DNA of 64,000 bases from Bacteroides sp. GTDB lineage: Bacteria; Bacteroidota; Bacteroidia; Bacteroidales; Bacteroidaceae. Position numbers and translations under genes: made by a program. The stretch spans positions 62,001 through 126,000 of the forward strand of contig NZ_JASLER010000084.1 in the NCBI RefSeq assembly GCF_030151085.1, read 5' to 3'. The notes beneath the pieces were generated by a model. It was not told the DNA's origin, made no database searches, and saw only the letters and a list, made by a program, of their open reading frames with translations. Positions 26,432 to 35,143 of this stretch are shown piece by piece; positions within the stretch are counted from its first letter, which is position 1, and each line of letters opens with the position of its first letter.

Positions 26432-27331
26432 CTATTTCTTTGCTTTTGTCTGCACGATTCTTGCTCCGGCAGGTACGTCTTCTGTTACCCAGATATTACC
26501 TCCCACGGTTGCGTCACGTCCTATGACGATGCGTCCCAATATGGTGGCATTGGAGTAGATAATGACATTATCCTCCAATATCGGATGGCGTGGAATACCT
26601 TTTATCGGCTTTCCGTCCTGATCTAGCGGGAAACTCTTGGCACCTAATGTTACTCCCTGATACAACTTCACATGATTGCCGATGATACAAGTTTCGCCAA
26701 TTACCACACCTGTACCATGGTCGATGGTAAAATGACTTCCGATTTCAGCACCCGGATGTATATCAATTCCGGTTTCGCTGTGAGCCATTTCGGAAATGAT
26801 GCGTGGAATAAGAGGAACTCCCAAACGGAGCAACTCATGTGCAATTCGATAATTACTGATGGCTCGAATAGCAGGGTAACAGCTGATAACCTCCCCGAAC
26901 GAATGAGCAGCGGGGTCACCGTTGTAGGCCGCTTCCACATCTGTAGCAAGAATGCGTCTCATGGCGGGCAAGTGGCTGATGAATTTGGCGGCGAGCAATG
27001 CAGCTTCTTCCCGTTGCATCTCTGTGCAGCTTCTGCATTCGCCATCGCTGCCGAAACAGAGTCCGGCAAGGATTTGCTCAGTTAGTAAGTCGAATAAACG
27101 TTCAACATTAACACCGATATGATAAGTCACTGTACGACTGTTGACCGTAGAATTTCCAAAATATCCGGGGAAGATGATGGCACGTGCCAGTTCGATGATG
27201 TCGCATAAGGCTTTGGCCGAAGGCAGCGGGTTGCCATCCGTGTGCTGGTGAAACAGTCCTTTATAAGATTCGCTTTCCGATAGCTCATCGACTGCCTGTG
27301 TCAAGATGTGGGTAAAGTTGAGTGGACTCAT
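26432..27331 (-). CDS. cysE: Serine O-acetyltransferase
   Basis: 299 residues. The N-terminal helical half is followed by a left-handed beta-helix of hexapeptide repeats (DIHPGAEIGSHFTIDHGTG, then VVIGETCIIGNHVKLYQGVTLGA). The HPGA and DHGTG motifs carry the catalytic His residues of serine acetyltransferase. It makes O-acetylserine for cysteine synthase, encoded divergently at 27507, and the two genes share a 175-base regulatory region. The long N-terminus is common in Bacteroidetes versions. Confidence 0.93.
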   Translation of the reverse strand: MSPLNFTHILTQAVDELSESESYKGLFHQHTDGNPLPSAKALCDIIELARAIIFPGYFGNSTVNSRTVTYHIGVNVERLFDLLTEQILAGLCFGSDGECRSCTEMQREEAALLAAKFISHLPAMRRILATDVEAAYNGDPAAHSFGEVISCYPAIRAISNYRIAHELLRLGVPLIPRIISEMAHSETGIDIHPGAEIGSHFTIDHGTGVVIGETCIIGNHVKLYQGVTLGAKSFPLDQDGKPIKGIPRHPILEDNVIIYSNATILGRIVIGRDATVGGNIWVTEDVPAGARIVQTKAKK

Positions 27332-27363
27332 TTATGATATCCTTAAGTTTTTTAAAGTGGCTA

Positions 27364-27371
27364 CAAAGGTA
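27364..27371 (-). promoter_or_regulatory. -7 promoter box of cysE
   Basis: On the minus strand this reads TACCTTTG, a full match to TAnnTTTG, 33 bases before the cysE start. I found no good -33 box. Confidence 0.5.
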
Positions 27372-27420
27372 TAAAATAGTCGTCAAATATCCTACATATC
27401 CCTCATTTATAGTATGGATT

Positions 27421-27436
27421 TACCATATTTATGGTA
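27421..27436. promoter_or_regulatory. Palindromic operator candidate between cysE and cysK
   Basis: TACCATATTTATGGTA is a perfect palindrome of 7-base arms. A further TATGG lies 11 bases to the left, so CCATA pairs with either neighbour, giving overlapping half-sites. It abuts the -33 position of the cysK promoter, which suits a repressor or activator sensing sulphur status. No regulator is identified. Confidence 0.5.
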
Positions 27437-27467
27437 TTTTCCCTGAACTAATTTCATGCTACTTTTG
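27437..27467 (+). promoter_or_regulatory. cysK promoter
   Basis: -33-like TTTT at 27437-27440, a 19-base spacer and -7 TACTTTTG at 27460-27467, leaving a leader of roughly 30 bases before the cysK ATG. Confidence 0.6.
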
Positions 27468-27506
27468 TCGTATCAGAAAATAGTAAATTTAAAAACCATA
27501 TAAGTT

Positions 27507-28454
27507 ATGAAGAAAATAGCAAAACGCCTTACTGATTTAGTAGGCAATACTCCTCTGTTGGAGCTTAACAATTATAACGCAAAGAAGGAACTGAAAGCCC
27601 ATGTCATAGCCAAGTTGGAATATTTCAACCCCGCCGGTAGCGTGAAAGATCGCATCGCTCTTGCCTTGATAGAAGATGCCGAAGCGAAAGGACTACTGAA
27701 ACCCGGCGTTGTCATCATAGAACCCACTAGCGGCAATACCGGTGTGGGACTTGCCTTTGTAGCCGCCTCCAAAGGTTATAAACTAATACTGACTATGCCC
27801 GACACTATGAGCCTGGAACGTCGTAATCTTTTAAAAGCCTTGGGCGCAGAACTTATCTTAACTCCGGGTGCCGATGGCATGAAAGGCGCCATCGCCCGTG
27901 CAGAAGAACTGAAAGCGGCTCATCCCGGCTCACTGATTCTGCAACAATTTGATAACCCCGCCAATCCCGCTATTCACGAGCGTACTACCGGGCAGGAGAT
28001 ATGGCGTGATACGGATGGGCAGGTGGATATCTTTGTTGCTGGTGTAGGTACCGGCGGAACAGTGAGCGGGGTAGGAGCTGCTTTGAAGAAACTTAATCCG
28101 AAGGTGAAAATTGTTGCTGTAGAACCGGAGGCTTCTCCCGTTCTTTCGGGTGGAAAACCAAGTCCGCACAAAATTCAGGGTATCGGTGCGGGCTTTATCC
28201 CTAAGAATTACAATAGTGCCGTAGTAGATGAAATCTTGCAGGTATCCAATGACGATGCCATTCGTGCAGGTCGTGAATTGGCAAAAGATGAAGGCTTACT
28301 TGTGGGCATTTCTTCGGGCGCTGCCGTCAGCGCTGCTACCCGATTGGCTAGGCTGCCCGAGAATGAAGGTAAAACGATTGTTGTATTATTGCCGGATACA
28401 GGGGAGCGATATCTCTCGACACTGCTCTATGCGTTTGAGGAATATCCGCTGTAA
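27507..28454 (+). CDS. cysK: Cysteine synthase A (O-acetylserine sulfhydrylase)
   Basis: 315 residues. The PLP Lys47 lies in NPAGSVKDR, the phosphate loop TSGNTG is at 74-79, and the second glycine loop is GTGGTVSGV. The C-terminal LVGISSGAA and LLPDTGERYLST blocks are typical of CysK/CysM. It makes cysteine from O-acetylserine and sulfide in the cytoplasm, with the acetyltransferase encoded divergently. A long 24-base-arm hairpin lies 61 bases after the stop codon. Confidence 0.96.
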   Translation: MKKIAKRLTDLVGNTPLLELNNYNAKKELKAHVIAKLEYFNPAGSVKDRIALALIEDAEAKGLLKPGVVIIEPTSGNTGVGLAFVAASKGYKLILTMPDTMSLERRNLLKALGAELILTPGADGMKGAIARAEELKAAHPGSLILQQFDNPANPAIHERTTGQEIWRDTDGQVDIFVAGVGTGGTVSGVGAALKKLNPKVKIVAVEPEASPVLSGGKPSPHKIQGIGAGFIPKNYNSAVVDEILQVSNDDAIRAGRELAKDEGLLVGISSGAAVSAATRLARLPENEGKTIVVLLPDTGERYLSTLLYAFEEYPL

Positions 28455-28514
28455 TCAGTAGGTATTGATCTTGCGAAAGCTAATCATCGTACTCGTATGG
28501 TTTAAGAGATAAGA

Positions 28515-28580
28515 ATGCCACGTTTTATTCTTTCCACCATGAGAAACTATCTCCACGGTGGAAAGAATAAAACGTGGCAT
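28515..28580. repeat. Large perfect inverted repeat (24-base arms) between convergent genes
   Basis: Left arm 28515-28538 (begins ATGCCACGTTTTATTC) is exactly complementary to 28557-28580. The 18-base loop contains GAGA and TCTC that extend the stem. There is no T-tract on either side, so it is not a classic intrinsic terminator, though its place between cysK (+) and a flavoprotein gene (-) suggests transcript-end formation. Its length of 66 equals three 22-base units, the first and third exact complements and the middle one a quasi-palindrome, matching the build of arrays A and B. Confidence 0.85.
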
Positions 28581-28632
28581 CGGAACGACTTAATTGTCGC
28601 AAGGAAAGTGGTTAGGAGATGCGGCAAAAAGC

Positions 28633-29109
28633 TTAGAGTTCACTAGGTCGTAGTCCGAAGGATAGGCAACTCATTTCCTCTACCCGTACTTCCCATATTT
28701 TCACATTGCGTACGGCCGGTTCGGCATATCCGCATTCATTCTCGGTATATTGTTTCATTAGTATATCGAGTATCCGTCGCTTTTCGTCCATATCTTCGAT
28801 GAAGCGCACTTTGCCGCGGCAGGTGACGCTGCGCGACTTCATGCTGTAGCTGCATGCCACTTGCCGGTGCATATATACCAGCTCGTGTCCTTCGCAGAAG
28901 TTGATGCAGACTTGCGGATGGTGTGTAACCATTTCTACTTTACCCCCTTCGGGGCCTGAATGCAGGTAAATGACTCCTTCACAATAAGCGAAGTTCATAG
29001 GCACTAAATAGGGGTTGCCCTCACGGTCGGTAATTCCAACCGTGCAGTAAGGACATTTGCGAATAATTTCCTCAATCTGGGCAGGGTCTGTAATGGTAAT
29101 TGTCTTCAT
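28633..29109 (-). CDS. Pyridoxamine 5'-phosphate oxidase-family flavin-binding protein (NimA-like)
   Basis: 158 residues. It has a split-barrel flavoprotein pattern: CPYCTVGITDREGNPYLVPMNFAY, IYLHSGPEGGKVEMV, VCINFCEG and SRSVTCRGKVRFIED. This group binds FMN or related flavins and includes NimA nitroimidazole reductases; several small family members are of unknown substrate. Six cysteines in a short cytoplasmic protein are notable. It is transcribed alone or as the tail of PUL 2, since no terminator is seen after the GH78 gene, but it has its own promoter. Confidence 0.82.
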   Translation of the reverse strand: MKTITITDPAQIEEIIRKCPYCTVGITDREGNPYLVPMNFAYCEGVIYLHSGPEGGKVEMVTHHPQVCINFCEGHELVYMHRQVACSYSMKSRSVTCRGKVRFIEDMDEKRRILDILMKQYTENECGYAEPAVRNVKIWEVRVEEMSCLSFGLRPSEL

Positions 29110-29116
29110 GTTGTGA

Positions 29117-29148
29117 CAAAGTTACGCAACTTTCCTAATGTATACAAT
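29117..29148 (-). promoter_or_regulatory. Promoter directly before the flavoprotein gene
   Basis: On the minus strand: ATTG (29148-29145), 20 bases, TAACTTTG (29124-29117). The expected transcription start is within a few bases of the ATG at 29109, so the mRNA may be nearly leaderless. Confidence 0.55.
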
Positions 29149-29167
29149 GGGTAAGGTCATTTTCCTT

Positions 29168-32100
29168 TCAATTTCTGATTGTGACACTTTTTCCTTCCTC
29201 TATATTGAACTCAAAGGAACCGGCTGTTAACTCATATTCAGCAACTGCAACATTGAAGTGAGTTGTTTTTCTGATAAACTTCACACCTGGTGCTGAGTCA
29301 AATTTGTCTGTTGACAGAGTAACGGGTAGAAAGAGTGTGGCTGTTGTATTGGCTGGTACGGTTGCCTTGTAACTCAGCATTGTACCTCGCCCGTCGGCAG
29401 TCCAGGCGCTGCGTATAATTCCATAATTAGAGTTGTAGCTACCGGATAAAGAGGTGTAGTTTGCTCCGGCACTCGGTTGAAGAATGAAATGCTTGTACCC
29501 TTGTTCCCCTCCGGTAATACCCAGTTGGTATTCGTACATCCATTGCCCTACAGCACCTAAAGCAAAGTGGTTGAAGGAATTCATGTGGTTTTCGTTCTTC
29601 TCGCCAAATGCTACCTCGTAACCGTTCCATCGTTCCCAAATGGAAGTAGCTCCTTTGGTTACGGGATAGAGCCACGATGTGAAATCGGTGCATGTAAACA
29701 TGCGGAATGCTTGCTCTGTGCGTCCACTTCGGCTGAGGGCGGGAAGAATGTTGGGTGTGCCCGAAAAACCGGTGGTAATTGTATATGCAGGGAACTTCTT
29801 CTCGCCCAAACCGCTTGCCGACGGATTAGCGGCAAGTTCAGCCAAATAAGCCTCTGCCTTAGGCTGGTTCACTGCATCGAAGCAGTTGAAACTGAGTGGG
29901 GTGGCATACGAGGACTGTGAATGGATAAGAGTGCCGTCAACAGCTTTTGTTTTGCCGGTTTCAGGATTTACATAAGCCTTGTTCCATTCGGCTTTTGCTA
30001 GCGCATGACGTTTGCGGAGGATGTCAGCATAATCTGCCCTACCGATAGCATCTGCCATTCGGGCTGTGAGTTCCATCATGTAGATATAAATGGCATTGTT
30101 CACCAGATCAGCCGGAGTTCGTTCGTCCATTGCCAGCCAGTCGGCCAATCCGGTTGTTTTGTCTGAAAGATGCGGATAGGTTTCACTGAAATCATAAAAA
30201 TCCATACCATTGAGCCAGTTCATCATCGGTTCGATGTTTTCTTCTATGATTTGTGTATTGCCATATTGACTGTAAAGTTGCCAGGGAACCATACAAATAG
30301 CTGCTCCCCAAGTGGTGCCGTCGGCAAAGTTGGTGTCATCCGTTTGATTGTAAGTTGGCACGGTGCTGCCTATACCGCCCGGTGCTTCTGTAGCGCTTCC
30401 AATTCCCTGATCGGCACGGAGAGACATCATCCATTGGCGGAAGAAGTTCATTACATCCGAGTTGTAAGTGGCGGTTCGTGTGTAAGCTTGGGCGTCACCG
30501 GTCCATCCCATGCGCTCGTTGCGTTGCGGGCAGTCGGTAGGAATGGTGAAGAAGTTACCAAGCTGGCTGCGTTGGATATTTTTGAATAGTTGGTTGACCA
30601 GTCCGGCTGTTTTATTTCCGTCACTGGTGGTTGCTTCGTAAGTACCGGTCGATATTTCATCGGACGAAAGTACCAGACCTTTTATGTTTTCGAGGGGTAA
30701 AGCACCTTTGTGGCTGGGGAGGGTGATTTGAATGTATTGATAACCACGGTAAGTTGTGCTGGGCTGTATAACTACCGCATCACTGTTTTTGGCAGTATAG
30801 AAATCAGTGACCAATGCGGCGCGTAGCGTTTCGTAAAGTGGTCTGCCTGCTATATTTTTGCCTTTACTTCCGTAAGTATCGATATAATACTTTTCGTCTC
30901 CCTTAAAACCGGGATAGAGTTGTTCTGCATAACGGAGAATGACAGTGTCACCTGCTTTCAACCACCCTGCAGGAATACTGATAGAGGGAACACCCACCAT
31001 GTTGACTCCCATATTATAAATGTAGGTATATTGGTCTCTGCTATGTGCAGGCATTTGCTTGATGGCTGTAAGAGTTTCACGTACTTTCACTGGCGAATCG
31101 TAACGTGCATGGATGTCGAAATGAATCCAATCGCGCCACGCTATGGGATCGGCTTTCTTCCATTCTTCATCCTTAAAGGCTGTGGTATTCCAACCTATGA
31201 TACCGGTTTCCTTGTTGGCGTCATAGCGTTCACCATTGAAGAAACTACCATAACGTACAGGACCGTCATTGTATGCTTTCCAAGAATTCGGATTAGAAAC
31301 AATTACTTGTTTGCTGCCATCCTCATAAGTAATGACTAATTTAGCCAATAGAGCTTCGTTATCACCAAAGAAGTTGAAGTTGCTGATAGTGAATGTCATA
31401 TAGCCGATGTACCATGCCGGATTGAGTTGTGCGGCTATACAGTTCATTCCGTTATCTACCAAGTTCGTTACATCGTAAGCATGATACCCTAGAATCTCTC
31501 TGAACTGACTATCGCCGGGAGCAAACCAATCTTCACCTATACGTTTACCATTGATAAACATTTCATAAGCACCCATTGCTGTGGCATATAGTTTGGCTTT
31601 CTTTATTTTCTTGGTCAGGTTGAAGGTAGATCGTAGCATGGTCAACGCTCCATGACTGGGGTCGGCGTAACCTATTGTTGCTTTACTTGCAGGGTTGCTG
31701 ACTACAATCTTGTTGCCGAGCACTTTCGTGTTTGGTATTTCTTTGAAAGCGGCGTAGTGTCTTTCATCGAAAGCAATGTTACTTATGCTGTGTCCGCAGT
31801 TTTTTATTTGATAGTCAGTATATACCACTTCACATTCGGGCATGGCGGCAAAACCTACCGAGCAGAGATTGGGTAATGTGTTATAGTCGTGTGTATTCCC
31901 CCAGGGACCTATTTGAAAACGTGTGGCGTTGCGTACTTTCAGGTTCGAATTACCTACTGAGAAACCCGAGGAGAAAGCATGATATTGTGTGGGAACGCTC
32001 AATACGTCTTTATTATCAATAACGAAATAGATGTTGCTGTTTTCAATAAAGAGCGAAAATGTATGCTCTGCTCCTTTGTTTTCGCTTGTGAAGATTTCAT

Positions 32101-32821
32101 TGATATTGGTTTGTGGAAAGTTGGCTGCCGAAAGGCTGATAAAAGGGCTATCAGCCCGGTCGTTCTTAGCATAACCTACACGATAGATATTTAATATTGC
32201 TCCTTGTGGGCTGCCTACTCCTGAAAGGTCTATTTCCACACGGACATAGTTCTCTCCTGCCAGGTTATCAGGGTTCTGAAAAGCATCTGCCAACCGGAAA
32301 TCGTTTGCTCCCAGAATAAGAGAAGCTTTATTGCCTTTTTGCAACTGAAACTTGGTGGAGATCTCAAAATAGTTGTGCGAAGCGGCATCCAGTGAAATAG
32401 CCTTCGAGCCGATGAACTGCGCCCCTTCCCATGCTGCAATCGTTGGATTCATCAGTCCGGTTTCAAAGCGGGATGCTTCTGTATAGGCTTTATTGTTTAC
32501 ATCCCAAACAGTTACTTCCCATGAATATCCGGTTTCTGGTTGTAACGCCAAACCAAGATATTTAATGTTGTTTGAGATACCCGATTCTACTTTTCCGCTA
32601 TTCCATACCATGCGGTTATCGCTTTCGCGGGTGACGATAATCTGATAAGCTTTTTGCTCTTGTCCGGTAAGATCCGAGAGTATTTGCCAACTAAATAGGG
32701 GGCGGGCATCTTCGATAACAAGGGGTTCTTTGATGCCTTGCACGCGAAGATTGGAAATGGAGGTCATAGCGTTCATTGATGCTGCCCAGTACAGTATCAG
32801 CAGGAAGTATATTTTTCTCAT
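29168..32821 (-). CDS. GH78 alpha-L-rhamnosidase, multidomain
   Basis: 1,217 residues, long for GH78. A signal peptide ends about residue 18. Next come an Ig-like domain (about 20-125), an inserted jelly-roll resembling a concanavalin-type lectin domain (about 145-305), the Bac_rhamnosid_N carbohydrate-binding-like domain (about 395-570), the (alpha/alpha)6 catalytic domain (about 710-1090) and a C-terminal beta domain. The family block DCPQRNERMGWTGDAQA (about 762-778) holds acidic catalytic residues, and WERWNGY (near 1064) holds the Glu expected as base. It removes terminal alpha-L-rhamnose, probably in the periplasm. It is the last gene of PUL 2, 10 bases after GH3. Confidence 0.93.
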   Translation of the reverse strand: MRKIYFLLILYWAASMNAMTSISNLRVQGIKEPLVIEDARPLFSWQILSDLTGQEQKAYQIIVTRESDNRMVWNSGKVESGISNNIKYLGLALQPETGYSWEVTVWDVNNKAYTEASRFETGLMNPTIAAWEGAQFIGSKAISLDAASHNYFEISTKFQLQKGNKASLILGANDFRLADAFQNPDNLAGENYVRVEIDLSGVGSPQGAILNIYRVGYAKNDRADSPFISLSAANFPQTNINEIFTSENKGAEHTFSLFIENSNIYFVIDNKDVLSVPTQYHAFSSGFSVGNSNLKVRNATRFQIGPWGNTHDYNTLPNLCSVGFAAMPECEVVYTDYQIKNCGHSISNIAFDERHYAAFKEIPNTKVLGNKIVVSNPASKATIGYADPSHGALTMLRSTFNLTKKIKKAKLYATAMGAYEMFINGKRIGEDWFAPGDSQFREILGYHAYDVTNLVDNGMNCIAAQLNPAWYIGYMTFTISNFNFFGDNEALLAKLVITYEDGSKQVIVSNPNSWKAYNDGPVRYGSFFNGERYDANKETGIIGWNTTAFKDEEWKKADPIAWRDWIHFDIHARYDSPVKVRETLTAIKQMPAHSRDQYTYIYNMGVNMVGVPSISIPAGWLKAGDTVILRYAEQLYPGFKGDEKYYIDTYGSKGKNIAGRPLYETLRAALVTDFYTAKNSDAVVIQPSTTYRGYQYIQITLPSHKGALPLENIKGLVLSSDEISTGTYEATTSDGNKTAGLVNQLFKNIQRSQLGNFFTIPTDCPQRNERMGWTGDAQAYTRTATYNSDVMNFFRQWMMSLRADQGIGSATEAPGGIGSTVPTYNQTDDTNFADGTTWGAAICMVPWQLYSQYGNTQIIEENIEPMMNWLNGMDFYDFSETYPHLSDKTTGLADWLAMDERTPADLVNNAIYIYMMELTARMADAIGRADYADILRKRHALAKAEWNKAYVNPETGKTKAVDGTLIHSQSSYATPLSFNCFDAVNQPKAEAYLAELAANPSASGLGEKKFPAYTITTGFSGTPNILPALSRSGRTEQAFRMFTCTDFTSWLYPVTKGATSIWERWNGYEVAFGEKNENHMNSFNHFALGAVGQWMYEYQLGITGGEQGYKHFILQPSAGANYTSLSGSYNSNYGIIRSAWTADGRGTMLSYKATVPANTTATLFLPVTLSTDKFDSAPGVKFIRKTTHFNVAVAEYELTAGSFEFNIEEGKSVTIRN

Positions 32822-32831
32822 GATAGAATAT

Positions 32832-35129
32832 TTATGGAATTACTATTTCGGAACTACATGTAATGTTGGCAACAGAATTGCCTATCTTCAATTGATAACA
32901 ACCTGTATCTGCGACCCATGCATGTTTGCCTTCATCGTACGAGGCTAGATCGACAGTTTTTAATATCAATAATATTGTTTGCGTCTCTCCGGGTTGTAGC
33001 AGTTTGGTTTTGGCAAAAGCTTTCAGTTCCTTCTCCGGTTTAGTGAGGGAACCTTTAGGCGCCTTGGCATAGAGTTGCACCACCTCTTTTCCGGCTCTTT
33101 GTCCTTTGTTGGTAATTTCAACTGAGACTGTGTAGCCTTCCTTTGTTTGCTGAACAACAGGCTCTCCAAAGCTGAATTGAGTATAGGATAATCCATATCC
33201 AAAGGGATAGGAGACTGCTTTATGGTAGGTGTCGAAGTAGCGGTAGCCTACAAAAATATCTTCGGCATATTCGGTATAATCGACATTGCGCAGTTCATGT
33301 TTTAATCCGCGGTTGGTAAAGATGGAGTTTATTATTTGCTCGGGATCGGCCTCATAATTATAAGGGAAGTTGGCAGACGAAGGAACATCCATGTATTGTA
33401 ACGGGAAGGTCATTGGCAGCTTGCCTGACGGATTGATATTACCTTTCAGAATATCCGCAACCGAATTACCACCTTCTTGTCCTGCTTGCCAAGCCAGCAA
33501 GATGGCGTCGGGGAGTGATTTCCATGAAGCAGTTTCTACAACACCACATACATTAAGAATAACCACTACTTTCTTGCCTGCATCATGAAAAGCCAGACAC
33601 ACATTTTGCATGAGGGCTCTTTCTTCGGCAGTGAGCTGGAAGTCATTTTCTACCTTGCGGTCTACATATTCCCCGGCATTGCGTCCGATGGTGATAATGG
33701 CCATATCGGATGTTTTTGCACTCTTCTCCAATAGTTCTTTTTGCGGAACGCTTTCACCTATACGCGGATGATTGAAGAATGCTAAGTGAGGATTTGTACC
33801 TTGTGGTTTCATCCTTACGGATTCTTCGGCCATATATTGTTTATACCAACTGGAGACTGCTTTGTCAAGATGATAGCCTGCATTGGAAAGACCCTCTACC
33901 AGTGATACTGTATAAGCCTCGTGAACATCGCCCGCACCCGATCCTCCGGCAATGAAGTCGTAGGAAGTTGTGCCGAAAGCAGCGATGTTATGCACCGAAG
34001 CGGCAAGTGGCAGAGTCTGCAACTTGTTTTCGAGTAATACCATTCCTTCGGTCGCTGATTGGCGGGTTATGGTTGCATGAGCTTTCAAATCGGGTTGGTT
34101 GCTGAAAGGATATTTCTTGAAACGGGGAGAAGCGAGTATCAGTTGCAGCATACGGCAGACGTTCGTATTTATATCCTCTTCGCTCAGTCTGCCATTTTTC
34201 ACGGCTGCCAGTATGTCGTCGTATTGGTTGGGGCGTCCCGGCATAAGCAGGTCATTGCCTGCATGCATCTGTGCCGCTGCATCTTGTCCGCCGAACCAAT
34301 CGGTTACTACCAAACCTTTGAATCCCCATTCTTCTCGTAAGATGTCCGTCAGGAGTTCGCGGCTTTGCGAGGCATAAATGCCGTTGATGTAGTTGTATGA
34401 AGTCATCACTGTCCAGGGTTGTGCTTCACGAACCACTGCTTCGAAGCCTTTGAGATAAATCTCACGTAGCGCCCGTTCACTAATGATGGCGTTGGTTGCC
34501 ATGCGATTGGTTTCCTGATTGTTGGCGGCAAAGTGCTTCATGCTAGTGCCTACTCCGTGGCTTTGTACTCCGCGAACCATGGATGTAGCTATCTTTCCGG
34601 AAAGGAAAGGGTCTTCGGAGTAGTACTCAAAATTACGCCCGCAGAGTGGGTCGCGCTGGATGTTGAGTGCAGGGGCAAGTAAAATATCTATTCCGTACTC
34701 TTTTACTTCCTGGCCGATGGCTTGTCCCACTTGTTCCACCAGTTCGGTGTTCCAGGTTGAAGCCAGCAAGGTGGCTATGGGGAATGCAGTGCAGTAATAG
34801 GTGGCGGAGTCATTGTCTCGCATTGGCTGAATACGTAAACCGGCAGGTCCGTCGGCCAGCACAATAGAGGGGATGCCCAATCTGGGGATAGCATGCGTTG
34901 TGCCGGCTGCTCCGGGAACAAGGTTTTGGGTTACTCCCGTAGCACCGATAGTTGTTGCTTTTCCACCCATCTCGCCACCAATGAGTAATGTGATCCTTTC
35001 TTCCAACGTCATTGCCCGCACCACTTCATCTATAGATGAGGATCCTAATTGTGGGACTTTTTGTTGTGCCGAAGCCGGGACAAGGTAAAGTAGGGTGATT
35101 AAGCCCAATAATAGCCGATAATTATTCAT
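32832..35129 (-). CDS. GH3 beta-glucosidase
   Basis: Using ATG at 35129 gives 765 residues with a clean signal peptide (MNNYRLLLGLITLLYLVPASA); the upstream ATG at 35159 would overlap the GH5 gene and add ten charged or polar residues. The barrel domain carries the nucleophile Asp277 in GLVVTDWFGG, with KHFAANNQE as substrate-binding block. The alpha/beta sandwich (AIITIGRNAGE) and a C-terminal FnIII-like domain (YPFGYGLSYTQF onward) follow. It should release beta-linked glucose from oligosaccharide or glycoside ends in the periplasm, after the rhamnosidases encoded beside it expose them. Confidence 0.92.
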   Translation of the reverse strand: MNNYRLLLGLITLLYLVPASAQQKVPQLGSSSIDEVVRAMTLEERITLLIGGEMGGKATTIGATGVTQNLVPGAAGTTHAIPRLGIPSIVLADGPAGLRIQPMRDNDSATYYCTAFPIATLLASTWNTELVEQVGQAIGQEVKEYGIDILLAPALNIQRDPLCGRNFEYYSEDPFLSGKIATSMVRGVQSHGVGTSMKHFAANNQETNRMATNAIISERALREIYLKGFEAVVREAQPWTVMTSYNYINGIYASQSRELLTDILREEWGFKGLVVTDWFGGQDAAAQMHAGNDLLMPGRPNQYDDILAAVKNGRLSEEDINTNVCRMLQLILASPRFKKYPFSNQPDLKAHATITRQSATEGMVLLENKLQTLPLAASVHNIAAFGTTSYDFIAGGSGAGDVHEAYTVSLVEGLSNAGYHLDKAVSSWYKQYMAEESVRMKPQGTNPHLAFFNHPRIGESVPQKELLEKSAKTSDMAIITIGRNAGEYVDRKVENDFQLTAEERALMQNVCLAFHDAGKKVVVILNVCGVVETASWKSLPDAILLAWQAGQEGGNSVADILKGNINPSGKLPMTFPLQYMDVPSSANFPYNYEADPEQIINSIFTNRGLKHELRNVDYTEYAEDIFVGYRYFDTYHKAVSYPFGYGLSYTQFSFGEPVVQQTKEGYTVSVEITNKGQRAGKEVVQLYAKAPKGSLTKPEKELKAFAKTKLLQPGETQTILLILKTVDLASYDEGKHAWVADTGCYQLKIGNSVANITCSSEIVIP

Positions 35130-35143
35130 ATTCAAATAGTCTC

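Noticed and set aside
28515..28580. Invertible promoter bounded by inverted repeats
   Set aside because: Only 18 bases lie between the arms, too little for a promoter, and both flanking genes point toward the element.
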